Counted from the first letter of the stretch, positions 47,176-58,345 are shown. The stretch is DNA of 64,000 bases from Elmis aenea (GCA_947652605.1 OX393581.1:43981924-44045923), one strand, 5' to 3'. Made by a program: numbers and translations. The notes: generated by a model from the letters alone, not told the origin.

Positions 47176-48450
47176 TATTTAAAATTATGTGCATAGTAGC
47201 AATCTATTGGGAGTTAATAGGTTTTGAATTTAAAACTTATGTTTTCTCTTTTTTTGCATCGATGGAGTTAAGATTTACTTTGTACCGTTTAGAAACTACT
47301 TCTGGTTATTGAGAATATACTAAAATTAACGAGAATTAGTGCCGCAAAACTGTTTTCCTTATTCAAAAATCAAATTTTCATTCAGTATTTAAATTGAGAA
47401 TAGAAAATGAATTTGCTTTATCTATAAAATCATTAATCAATTGTTCAATTTCATAATAAATGTACTGATACATAAGCGGAAAGTTGCATGAAACAGCTGA
47501 GGGATATTGATGAAAAGAAAATAAATAATGAAAGAATGATAATCTAAAATTTCCCTGCCTCCATTCGAATTAGCAAGCTGAAAGGAAGAAAATGTACCTA
47601 AATCTTTATCAACCACAAAATGCGGATGATAAATGGATTGCATTCATCTGAACATAGCGGAAGAAAGCAGTCAGTGAATTTGTAGCCGAAATGGTGGCTG
47701 CAATGAATCAATTTCTTTATATTAGAGAACGTCTTCATACCGATCTGGGGAGATGTAATTATATTGGTATAAATCAGAGCACCTGACAGCTGCTACGCGG
47801 GGGCCATTTGGATTAAGAAATCCCCCGCCACTCCAAGACTGCCACACGCAGAGCATCAAATCTTAAATACCCTACCACACATCAAACAATATAAAAAAAT
47901 AAGCGTAGTAAACGTTCATTTCTGCTGATTACAGCAAGATAACGACCTAAACAAATTATGACTTCCTGTATTAGAACCAACATCTTTGCATCATTTAAAT
48001 AAATTTAAATAAAAGACATATCGATTTCAGGAACACAATTCACTTACAAAAAAACTCAAAGTATATTAAGCGAGCTCGTGCTACTGGACAAGTCACAGGA
48101 TGTGTTCAAAATCGGCTTCAAAAATATTATAAAACATGCATCACGTTGAAGGAAAATCATTTATTGTGCTCTTGGATTTCTTTTTAAACAACGATTTGAA
48201 AATGTACACGATATACAAAATTTCTGGCAATAGTTTCAAGCAATTTGTTTTAAATTTGTGACATTAACAACTACATAGGTAAATCATATACAGTGTGTAC
48301 GAAATGAAGCACCATTTGTAACTTTTAAATAGTAAAAAATACAAAATCAATTAAATGAGACATATTACTTATTTAATAAATCAGCTTTTAAAGGCATTCC
48401 AGTTTTACAGGATTTCTTTGTTTTATTTGGTGTTCAAATATGACACGGTT
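47176..48450. other. Unique intron DNA with a GC-richer block at 47640-47880
   Basis: No gene found. The block around 47640-47880 includes AGCACCTGACAGCTGCTACG (two E-box-like cores) and AAATCCCCCGCCACTCCAAG and has no repeat partner. A terminus-like TACAGTGTGTACGAAATGAA lies near 48289. Confidence 0.45.
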
Positions 48451-49772
48451 ATGCGCCAAAATATACAGTACTGAAACTCAAGCAGCTAGAACGTACAAGT
48501 GTGTTTGTCGACGGGACATAGCTCCAGCTGTACGTGTTCTCAGCAATGAAAAGGAAGTTGTGTTATGCAATCGTTGTTGGAAATGGGTCTTTAGACGGAG
48601 GAAAAAGTATTCATAGTTGGGTAATGAAGCAAAGTCAGTTCAGATCACTTTCACTCTGAAAAAGGGCAACTGTCCCCCAGTCCAACTAAACAATCATCAA
48701 CTTACTCAAGCTGAAGAAGCAAAATATCTGGGTATCCACCTGGACAGAAGACTGACTTGGATAAAGCATATATTTACAAAAAGAAAGCAACTCGGTCTCA
48801 AACTACAAAAAATGTACTTACTGGATTATGGGAAAGAACTCAAGATTATCTACTGAAAACAAACTCCTGATTTACAAATCTATCCTAAAACCTATCTGGA
48901 CCTACGGTGTTCAATTGTGGGGATGGGCTTCCAACTCGAATATTGAAATACTTGAAAGATTCCTGTCAAAAGTGTTTGCGGCTGATTGTGAACGCGCCGT
49001 GGTACGTGCCGAATGAGGTAATCCAACGCGATCTTCAGGTGTTATCGTACTTTGCCATAATAATTTGCTGATGTCCCTGGACAGTTGCAAAATACTGGGA
49101 TAAAGAAAAAACAGTTGGGTAATATTTGCGCTCATACGAAAGTGGTCGTGAAGGCAGACCAAGTTTGAAATTTGAAGTATATTAGGCCCCTATTTCATTG
49201 ACAATGAGGGGCTCTTACCGTCACCCAAGAAAGCCACAGGGGCATGGTGAGCAGACCATTTCTTCAGGATTGGAGAAGGTTCTGTCAGACAAGAAGCCTT
49301 AACATGAATAGACAGTGGTAACAACAGGATGGTGCGACCAGCCATACCGCTCGAGAATCTCTAGCCATGCTGCAGGAAAACTTTCCAGGACGAATCATTT
49401 CACGTGGTACCGTTCCATTTTTCCAATCTAACACCACCTGATACCTACTTGTGGGGAATGTTAAAGGAAAATGTGTTCAACTGTGAAGATCCGCCAAGAA
49501 CTGTGCCTGCATTACGCCAGAAAATCGTCTCCTTTTGCAGGAGTCTGCAGCAAACTTTGCTCAGGGATATGTTTGAGAATCTGCCTGAACGATGTGAACA
49601 CTTTCTAACAGCGAGGTGGTACACACTTCGAACACTTACATTACGCATACCGTGGTCAATCAACACGCTAATAGTGTGTATGTAAGTTTCATTCAGGAGA
49701 AATAAACTCACAGATGACAACTGGGTAATATTGTTCGTCTTTTTATTTGAGTACTGTATATTTTTGGCGCAT
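48451..49772 (+). mobile_element. Mariner-like DNA transposon, decayed, interrupted by a LINE
   Basis: ATGCGCCAAAATATACAGTA with CTGAAACTCA (48451-48480) and TTGAGTACTGTATATTTTTG followed by GCGCAT (49747-49772) form long terminal inverted repeats. Inside, plus-strand frames encode transposase pieces: QQDGATSHTARESLAML (about 49326-49376), the second catalytic Asp region of DDE transposases, then after a frameshift LTPPDTYLWGMLKENVFNCE with SLQQTLLRDMFENLPERCEH (about 49420-49610), the C-terminal block. A stop precedes QQDGA. A Jockey fragment splits the element at 48626-49112. Confidence 0.75.
48626..49112 (+). pseudogene. 5'-truncated Jockey-like LINE with target duplication
   Basis: It encodes VQITFTLKKGNCPPVQLNN and AKYLGIHLDRRLTWIKHIF, then after a frameshift ENKLLIYKSILKPIWTYGVQ with LWGWASNSNIEILERF, and in another frame LIVNAPWYVPNEVIQRDLQV, all characteristic of the C-terminal part of insect Jockey reverse transcriptases. 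It ends with an A-rich tail (ATAAAGAAAAAAC) and is flanked by an 11-bp duplication AGTTGGGTAAT (48615-48625, 49113-49123). It is inserted in the mariner-like element. Confidence 0.85.
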
Positions 49773-50815
49773 AGCTTGTATCAAGCATCATACATCCCTG
49801 AAAAAATACCGTTTTTGTATGATGGAAAAAGCCTACTAAGGTTTTAGATCGACAAATTGCAATTCTGTCAATTTATAACCCATAAATTACACAGAACTTC
49901 ATTCCTAACAACTTTTTTTAACAACTGAAACGAAAAAATCTTAGATTAAAAATACAGACCAATTTTTTTTGTTTGGTTTTCCTACTGTTCCCAGTGTACC
50001 ATTGGATTTTCTAAAAAAAACTAAAAGCATCGCTGAGTTGCTCATATACCTACTAGGCTCCATTTAACCTATTTACTATCTATTTAGATTTAGAAATATA
50101 GAAGGTGAGCCTTGATTTTCGGTCATACTGTATATTTATCAACAATGTAAACATAATTTTAAGATCATACGATTTTTGTTTATGTTAGTAGGTACGTTTG
50201 ACACAGGATATTGTCTTTTTATTTTGAGCACTAATAAAGCTTTAATTGACTAATCATATTCACCTAACGTACTTAGCTGATTTAATTTTGGAAAAAGCTT
50301 GTGTACACAAGGGTAGAAAAAGAAAAGCGCTATATTTCAATATGAAAAAACATTAAATATTTACACAACCGATTATTCCATTAAAATGAAATTTACACAG
50401 GTATATAACAATCCAAGCTTTTATTTCGAATCGGCGGTCGTTTAAAAAGTCCCCAGTATTTAGCAGGACGAGCGTTAGATTCCATTTCCTTGTCTCTCAA
50501 AGTCGATGGAAGAAAAATATTATTTTCGCACTGCGAGGAAAAAAGCGGAAGTTATATTCCATTCTAATCCAATGCCGAGAAAGAATGACTTGTTTGCTCG
50601 AATTGTTTGTGTACATAAGTGAATAAACGGCGGGGCTTCTGCTCGTACACCTTCAGTTTTTAGATTTTCAGATGCAGATGAACGTAGGTAATAACCGCAA
50701 AATTAAAATTACCTGAAACGACATTTTAAAAGACGAATAAAATACTTACGCGTAGTAAAAATATTAGGCGATCAATAATGTTACGGGTTGTGGCGAAGAA
50801 AAATTAAATGTTTAT
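49773..50815. other. Unique intron DNA
   Basis: No gene or element recognised. The part at about 50420-50700 has more balanced composition. Confidence 0.45.
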
Positions 50816-50819
50816 TTAA

Positions 50820-52443
50820 CCTTTAAACGGACACACTAGGAAATTTACATTACCGGACAATCAGGGGTCCGCATGGACCCCGATTTGATTTTTTTTTTTG
50901 TGCTGTAATAATGAATATTATTAGACAAGCTTATTATAATAATGCATGTGACTGGAAGACATTAGCGTCTTAAAAAAAATAATAGCTTTATTAACAACAT
51001 TTATTTAAAAAATAAACATTTACCTGTATCAAACGATATAAAAATTAAAGTATATTTTGAATTTATTGAGTAGTTTCGCTGTAATTTTCACACATAAAAT
51101 TATTACAACTATGAACTGGACATACTTTTTGTTCACAAACACAGCACTGAAGTTTTACTTTTCTATCAGCTGATCTAAGACTCGTACAACAGCGGTGCTT
51201 TTTGTTATTGTTGGATCCGTCTGGCGGTCCACGTTGTTTCGAACATCCCAGAGCCTCTAAACCATGTTGAACACTTTTCTGTAAATTGGGTGTTGTACAC
51301 GATTTTGTCTGTTTCCGTGGACTAATTGTCTTCCTAATTCTATAAAAAATCTTCTTCGGCGAGCCTTACCTTCATTATTCCAATCTGGATAATTTTTTAC
51401 ATACAGAATATAAGCTGCAACACCTGCTATAGCTAGCATATTGAAAAAAAATGTTACTGGCCATCTTCTGGTTTTACGTCTGCAGCTGGAATTGGCCACT
51501 AAATGGTCCATGGTATTTACTCCCCCTTGTGTCTATTATAATGGTGTATTATTTCTGGTTTGTTGGCTTCTCCAATACTTGCAGATTGGTTTAGAATAAT
51601 TAAAAGTAGAATTACTGCTTTATTTATTTTTTTCAGTACATAAGACACTAATGTTAGTTTATCTGAGAAGTCATACACCAAAGAATTTATTTCTCGATTT
51701 TTGTTTGAGAGCATTTCAAGAGGTATTTCCCTCTTATTCTGTCTCATTGTTCCCACTATTGTTATTCTGTTTTCAAGTAAATATTTTGCTAGTGAAATGC
51801 TTGTAAAAAATTGTCTGTAACGACATATCGTCTAGACTAGAATGTTTTTATTTAGATATTAGATCACGTACAATTCTTTGGCCCTGATTTACATCACGTG
51901 GTTCTCCAGGCTGCTTTCCAAGATAGGTTTGCCCTTTTAGAGGATAGGCATTAGGCATTCTCTGCATCGCAAATCCACCAAATTTTAATTCCATATTTAG
52001 ATGGTTTCGATTTCATACATTGCCTAAAAGAACAACGCCCTCTAAAACCTAATAGTTGTTCATCTATCGTCAAGTCGGTGATTCCCCTAAATATGGGTAC
52101 AATCTAGAGTAGAAATTGCCGATGTGAACTATGAATCCTCATACATTCCAAAAAAGGATATTTATAACCGATATATTCAAAAAAATGCAAGAAATACCTG
52201 AACTCGCGTATCAAAACATTGGGGTTCTTAAGAACCCCGAATGGCCAGTAAAGTAACTGTTGTGTTTGCGTTAGCCTAATAATTGTTACGTAAAGTTTAC
52301 GACAAATATGAATGCAGTGAAAGATGGCTAAAACACTAACGAAAGATGTCCCGAGGCACTAATTACAGATATAAAAAATAAAATAGTTATCAACATAAAT
52401 AAAGGCTTGGGGTCCGCAAGAACCCCTGTTTGTCGTTTGAAGG
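50820..52443. mobile_element. piggyBac element, internally deleted
   Basis: The element lies in TTAA (50816-50819 and 52444-52447), the piggyBac target. It begins CCTTTAAACGGACA and ends TGTTTGTCGTTTGAAGG, inverted repeats of about 14 bp. Just inside both ends are GGGGTCCGC-type inverted motifs (50868-50884 and 52410-52427), with a third, GGGGTTCTTAAGAACCCC, at about 52221-52238. A broken minus-strand transposase fills the middle. At 1.6 kb it is shorter than typical piggyBac elements of about 2.4 kb; the N-terminal coding part is missing. Confidence 0.92.
51067..52085 (-). pseudogene. piggyBac transposase remnant
   Basis: Reading the minus strand: LTIDEQLLGFRGRCSFRQCM and SKPSKYGIKIWWICD (about 51950-52075), the core near the catalytic aspartates; YLGKQPGEPRDVNQGQRIV after it; then, with frameshifts and stops, the C-terminal block DHLVANSSCRRKTRRWPVTF with FFNMLAIAGVAAYILYVKN (51257-51511); and finally a cysteine-rich tail CCVCEQKVCPVHSCNNFMC ending in a stop near 51067. 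The order and the C-terminal zinc-binding domain are those of the piggyBac family. The first part of the protein is deleted, and several frame breaks make it inactive. Confidence 0.88.
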
Positions 52444-52447
52444 TTAA

Positions 52448-53226
52448 ACCTATTCTATGTATAAACGCAGTTCTACACAAAGTGATCCTTCGGTTTATAC
52501 AATCACTGAAAAATAAATATTTCAGTTTTCAAATGTTCTTATGGAAACAGAACAATAGACAGTCAATAATATTTTATTGCTTGTACATAATATGTTAATG
52601 CACGATTTATAGCCAAACATTTAATTTCAACTCTTAATTTACATCCATAAATTACGGTCGTTATCCTAAATACATAAACAGAAACTGCTCCAATTATCAA
52701 TTAAATTCCAACGTTATCGCGTTTCGATTAAATATAATTAATTTCCGCATTTTATCGATATAATGTACGTACAAATGTGAAGATGTATCAGTTGTAAGAG
52801 ATAAAATCGAACCCATTTTTAAGCAGATGTTCATAATTGTTGAATTAATGCGATGCAGTCGAAAGTGCTTATTAAATTTAAACGAAATTACTGCGATCAT
52901 CGATTTTAGTGCTCTTTTTACGTCAAGTTAGCGCTTTAGATAGTTTATAGCCTACTATTTTTGGTCACAAAAAAATTACGGCTTGCTGGATTTTCCGCTC
53001 TTGTCGTGAAAATACTTTAATTTATATATAATTAAGAGATAATATAATAAAACCTCAAACAAAACCCTTTAAAATATTTATAATCATATCTTCAACGACT
53101 CTTGCTGTCAAAGGGGGCAGTTATTGTTGCAGGTTTAGCGTTCTTAAAATAAAACAACACAAAACATATGCAAAATCAATAGGTTTCTGCTTCTATTGTT
53201 TTAACAAAATGAATCTTTTGTTTCAG
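52448..53226 (+). other. Intron immediately upstream of the dac exon
   Basis: No element recognised. It ends in a T-rich tract and TTTTGTTTCAG (to 53226), a good 3' splice site, with a branch-point-like TTTTAAC at about 53199. About 52630-52920 has fairly balanced composition. Confidence 0.65.
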
Positions 53227-53310
53227 CGGAGCTTAAGATGGACGTACTCAGAGAGAGAGACGCGAAAGACAGCTTGGAAAGACAACTAGCCGACGAACAA
53301 AAAATCAGAG
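53227..53310 (+). CDS. dac: dachshund internal exon (start of C-terminal Dachshund box)
   Basis: An 84-nt exon is bounded by TTTGTTTCAG and GTAAGC. In the single open phase (first 2 nt complete a codon, last nt starts one) it encodes 27 residues including LKMDVLRERDAKDSLERQLA. This is the beginning of the conserved C-terminal coiled-coil (DD2) of Dachshund/DACH proteins, the part that mediates partner contacts; the protein is a nuclear transcription cofactor in eye, leg and brain development. The match to the DACH pattern LKM-(D/E)-x-LRER-(D/E)-x-(R/K)-(D/E)-(S/T)-L-E-(R/K)-QL is strong from memory of the family. Both splice phases are equal (phase 1), so skipping it would preserve the frame. 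The codons are less AT-rich than the surrounding DNA. Neighbouring exons are not in the window. Confidence 0.87.
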
Positions 53311-53809
53311 GTAAGCGATTCTGTCATATCTTTTGTTTCGTATAAATCTCAGACGATATTGTTACATTGTTCGTCGACATTTATTGTTTTACAATCATCA
53401 TTATTTAAAAATAAAAATGCGTAATCGTTTTAAAGTGGTTGTTTTGTGTGTATGAGTAAATAGTTGCATTGTGCTTGTTATTCGTTGAATTTATCGAACA
53501 CAAAAGTGAAACTGATCCTCATAACTCGAGTACGCTATTAAATATTTAAAGTGTTACTTGTTACTCTTTTAATTCAAAATGCCCCGCTAATGAATACCAC
53601 ACCTTTTATTAAGTACAAATACCGCAAACAAAACAACTACCTACTTAAAAGGCAGACGGATAAAATCAACTAAAAAAAGCTTTGTTGAAGTAAGTGTAAC
53701 AACAAAGTATAGTTCTGAATTACTTTTTAATTGATTATCTTACTATTAAACTAATAAAGGAGCAAAAACTTTTAAAAGTAATGAAAATGACTGGACGATT
53801 ACTTAATGA
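53311..53809 (+). other. Intron immediately downstream of the dac exon
   Basis: It begins with the consensus donor GTAAGC. No element is recognised up to the foldback at 53810. Confidence 0.65.
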
Positions 53810-55474
53810 TACAGGGTGTCCCCGTTATAGGCGCAAATATTTTAAGTGGTGATAGAGGACCTTTTTCTTAGAAAAAAATGCAAGTAAAACTTTCTCCTTA
53901 AATCAAATGCTAAGCAGATTTCAACACTTACTTGGTTTTTTAACACTTAAGCATTTAAAAGGCTCTGTCGCCAAAAATGTCAATTTTATCGTAAAAAATC
54001 TTGAAGCTTTTCATTAGAACATATGTTCTACAAAATTGGTTATAATCATTTTTTTGTCTACAGGCAATGGCTTAAAAGTTGTAAAGCAGTTTGTACAAAA
54101 CAAATGTTAAAAATTTTAAAACTTTAATTGTTTCTTAGACTTTGCAACCGCTGGACCTTTAGAACGAAAGGTTGTACCAAAAAACGGACGGCCAAATCCG
54201 AGTAGCAAATTTTATGGGCTACAACTTTGGTTAACTGAAATTTTCCGAAAAATCAGAAAATAAGGAACAGAGTGTAAAAACAATTCCTAGAAATAATGTT
54301 TTGTATTTAAAAATGTCATCGCATCGGCACTATTCATAATATGTATATGGTCATAATTATTTTCAAGGATTTCTATGAAGTATGAAATTATTTAGAAAAC
54401 CGGCCCTAATCATTTTTTTAAGGAGCTAACGAACAAATTTAACAAAAAATTGTGACTGCCTATAAGTTATGTGCATTTTTAAAAACATCTCATCTTTGTA
54501 ACGAAACATCCTAGAGCAAAACTAATGCCTATTGCAGATAAAGCATTTAACGGACTACAACTTTGGTAAATATGTTGTTCAATAAAACCAAATATTTCAT
54601 AGAAATGTTTATAACAGTGAAAAAAATTGACTTTAACATGTTTTGACAACAAAGTGGAAAGAAAACTATATTTGGCGTTATTAACAACACACAAATAACA
54701 TTAGTACCAGGACACTGAACACTTGACACTTAAGTAAAACAAATTCGGTTTCCCGTGTAGCCATCATGGCCACCTAACTAGAAGTGGCCATCAAAAAGTT
54801 ATTAAGTTGCCTACGATTTTTTGTTACGTTTGCTCGTTAGCTCCTTAAAAAAAATGATTGGGGGTAGTTTTGTTGGGAATTTCAAACTTCATAAAAAGCC
54901 TTGAAACTGATGACGATATACATAATATGAATAGTTCTGATGCTATGACAATTTTGTGTGCAAAACATGTTATTTCACAAAATTTCATTTTTCCTCTCTG
55001 TTCCTCATTTTCAGCTTTTCTGGAAAATCGGTTTGATTTTCCGAAAACTTTCACTGGACCCAAGTTGTAGCCTATAAAATTTGCTATCCGGAATGGGCCG
55101 TCCGTTTTTTGTACAACCTTTCGTTTTAAAGATACAGCGGTTGCAAGATCTAAGAAACATTTAAAGTTTTTAAATTTTTAATATTTTTTTGTTAAAACGA
55201 CTTTATAACTTTTAAACTATTGCCTGTAGACAAAAAATAATTATAACCAATTTTGTAGAAAATTTCATGGTCAGGTTTAAGGTATTTTACGATAAAATTG
55301 ATATTTTTCGCGACAGCGTCGTTTAAATGCACAAGTGTAAAAAAATCAAGTAAGTGTTGTTATCTGCTTAGCATTTGATGTTAGGAGAAAGTTTTACTTA
55401 AATTTTTTTTCTAGAAAAAGGTCCTCTATCTTACCCACTTAAAATATTTGCACCGGTAACGGGGACACCCTGTA
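53810..55474. mobile_element. Long foldback element, 1.67 kb palindrome
   Basis: It starts TACAGGGTGTCCCCGTTATA and ends GTAACGGGGACACCCTGTA. The arms, about 600-650 bp, mirror each other (AAGTGGTGATAGAGGACCTT against AAGGTCCTCTATCTTACCC; GGACGGCCAAATCCG near 54185 against CGGAATGGGCCGTCC near 55089; AATGATT...GGAGCTAACGA near 54411 and its mirror near 54832). It lies about 500 bp downstream of the dac exon. Minus and plus frames at 54479-55070 are arm and loop sequence without recognisable domains. Confidence 0.85.
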
Positions 55475-57514
55475 TAATGGGAAGGTAGTGTTACTTTGCA
55501 TATGTCACATTTACGGAAATGTGGTGTACACACCAGGGAACTAAGACAATTACAGCAAGGGGGCCCAAAATACGAATTTAGCTGTAGTATTTAACATTTC
55601 TGTTGTCTTTAACAGTCGACCGAATTCGGTAGAATGAAAACTGTCTTCAACCAATTCTACTTGACATTTGTAAAGGTCATTTTAGCAATTCTAAGGCAAT
55701 AAACCCCTGCACTTCAATAGCTTCTGTAGTTCAGGAAGGGTGAAGACCTAAGAATAAATCCTTAATGTGAAATTCTATATCCACCCGTTTACTTACAAAA
55801 AAAAACTACATTTAGTAACAGGTGATTCCGACATCTGTCCAAAGGCCCTGTTGATAACAAGAAACAAACAAAAAAACCAAACGATATCGACCAGAAAATT
55901 AATTTAAACGTTACTTTTAAGCTGAAGAATAGCGATAAATATTCATAGAAAGGCGGAGAGAGTGTGCTAACAATATGAGTAATAGGTATTTTAATTGAAT
56001 GTGATGAATATACTGTTATCAAAATGTGAAAAATTATTTCACCTAATTCATATATCACACTGCCCGCAACACGTACCTGTTATTACATGCTGAAATAAAC
56101 AACCGCGTGCATACATACCTTGACAGGATAAAAACCGGAAGTTAAATATTATGAAAAAGTGTGATATAATATTTTAATCCAATTTATGGTTGTCATAAAT
56201 ATAGAACACTTTCAAAAATGTTCAATTATTTGTACAACAATATAGTGAACCTTATGGTAAAGATTTTCAAGATGCATTTTCATTACATGGTCAGGGCTCG
56301 ATCGAGCTAATGGTCAGGATTTAGACAAACACGACCTACAATTGGGGAAACCGCGAATGGGCCTTTGCTTTGACCGAGCAAGCAGTAGCTGAAAGTTTTC
56401 GCTGTTGAATATAAATTTAAAACAGTACAACAGTAAATATACAGGAACGTAGTCCAAGACTCGTAGTTTAAGGATATATCAAGAAAAAATGTAATAAAAT
56501 TAAAGTTTTTGCTTACTTTGCATATTATGATGACAACCAATTACAACACAGAACGATAACACAAGCAAATACGGGACACATGCGAATACGCTTATCCAGA
56601 ATTGTCCAGAATGACAAAAATATCGTCAGTCTGTTTGTTATGCTTTAACTGATGATTGGCAAATTCTTATAATTCTATTTTAAAGCCACTCGAACGTGTG
56701 ACCCTTAGGTCTGGCTGTTACCAAGCAACACGTTTTCGAAGCTACAATGCAAAATTATTCCGAAATTATCAATGTCCTTAGGTGATTATAACTGATAACA
56801 ACATTTTAGTAATGTTACACTGGTCCAATTGATTTCATGGACGACTTTAATAATTTTCATGTGTAGGAGTTTATTAAATACGTTTCTTGATTGTTATTAT
56901 GAAACGTTTGATACATTCAATAACTAAAGCAATTAGATTTATTAGTAACTAATAATATTTTCCGTACCCGAGAGACTGAACCGGAACAGTCACGCACCTA
57001 ATTCATTTCCGAGGAGAATTGAAAATACAGCGGATATTGAGACAGACTAATAATATTTATCATATAAACAGACGAAGCAAAGTAGAAAGCTTCCTCCTTT
57101 ATTAAAAAGTCGGCAGTAAAAAGTCGACATCGAACAATCGATGTTCTTTGAACAAAAACCTTTTGGTAATACTCGCAGCTAATAGAATTAATTATTATTT
57201 ACTAATGTAAGACGAAGGTAGGAAGGCGTGTAACACGAGTCGTTCCACCGCTGCATTAGGATCCGGAAGTCACGTGCCGGAAACCCGACCGGAGTCAAAC
57301 ATTGGCCCATTAGCTACAAATGTCATTTGCTTTCTTTATGTCGACTTCGCTATCATTTCCCCACCTTAATATTTACGTAATGTTGGGGAAATGTTTCGCG
57401 ACATCACCTGAAATGAATCGAAAGAAAACCTGTCGAAAAATATAATATAATTCGGAAAAAGCCCGTCACATAAATTTAGGACTTTTAATCAATATAATTA
57501 TTTTAGGCTATAGG
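55475..57514. other. Unique intron DNA with a GC-richer block at 57180-57440
   Basis: No gene supported. The block at about 57180-57440 (AGGCGTGTAACACGAGTCGT; GGATCCGGAAGTCACGTGCC; AAACCCGACCGGAGTCAAAC) has E-box and ETS-like cores and no repeat partner. About 56935-57060 is similar. The minus-strand frames at 55789-56058 and 56307-56540 contain no recognised motif. Confidence 0.45.
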
Positions 57515-57540
57515 TCGGGTCAGGTCAGGTCAGGTCAGGT
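57515..57540. repeat. (TCAGG)4 short tandem repeat
   Basis: TCGGG followed by four perfect TCAGG units (57520-57539). TCAGG is the telomere unit of most beetles. This is too short to show a telomeric origin and may be a simple microsatellite. Confidence 0.7.
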
Positions 57541-58041
57541 TTTTACTTATATTTTCTATCTAGTCTATAGTGGTGTTAGTTTTCGGAAGTTACATACGTT
57601 ATTGATATTCAATTAAACAGTAAATGTTCGATTATCAATTGTTATTCGTCTTTTTTAAACAAAAAAAAGTAAATATTTCCGATGTTCATTTCGCTTATGA
57701 TTTATTTTCACGGTCTGGCTTCGACACCGCGAATCATCAATCTACCACGACTTTCCTGAGATAGGCTCGGGTCGATGACAACCCTATGACGGACGACTCT
57801 TTGTCGTCAATCGATGCGGCTTGTTGTGACACCATCGAGGGGTGAAATATAAAGTGGTATTCACAAAACTTTGGGAAAAGTCCGGTAGTCATCTTATCGG
57901 CTAAAAGTAGCACTGATTTGTTAGGTTAACAAAAGGTTACTGAAGCACGAAGGAGTTAAATTTATATCTATGTTTACAAATACTATTAAAATTAAATTTA
58001 AACCTTTCTAAGAGTAATGGGGGGGCCGCTGTCTATTGCAA
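57541..58041. other. Unique intron DNA, GC-richer at 57700-57850
   Basis: No coding signal. About 57700-57850 (GACACCGCGAATCATCAATC; AGGCTCGGGTCGATGACAAC) is a second candidate conserved block close to the one at 57180-57440. Confidence 0.45.
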
Positions 58042-58345
58042 GGGAACTGGTCGCTACTACACGATAACGCACTGTCGTCACACAAGTCCAAACTCACTTT
58101 TTTTAACCTAAAATAGGCATTTAAATTCTTAATCACCCGCTGTATTCGCCTAATTTGGTTCTCTGCAACTTATAGGTATTTTCCTAAAATTAAAGTTGAA
58201 AGGAAACCGTTTTGCTACGATTGTGGACATGAAAATGTCTATGTCTGAGATTTTAGAAGCGATTTCGAAAAAGGGAGGCGAAAAGTATTTCAAAAAAATT
58301 TATGAGACCTTTATTCGTTGCATTGAAGCAGAACGAATAAATAAA
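58042..58345 (+). pseudogene. Mariner-type transposase C-terminal remnant
   Basis: The plus strand reads GNWSLLHDNALSSHKSKLTF (about 58043-58102), containing the HDNA box around the second catalytic Asp of mariner transposases; then a stop, a degenerate segment ending YFPKIKVE, and after a frameshift KGNRFATIVDMKMSMSEILE and KYFKKIYETFIRCIEAE (58199-58335), the usual end of these proteins. It has one stop and one frameshift at least, and no identified termini. Confidence 0.65.

Noticed and set aside
50640..50700. Possible mini-exon between TTTTCAG and GTAGGTAATA near 50668-50690
   Set aside because: The enclosed segment (ATGCAGATGAAC) is only a few codons and does not match the dachshund region expected before the exon at 53227.
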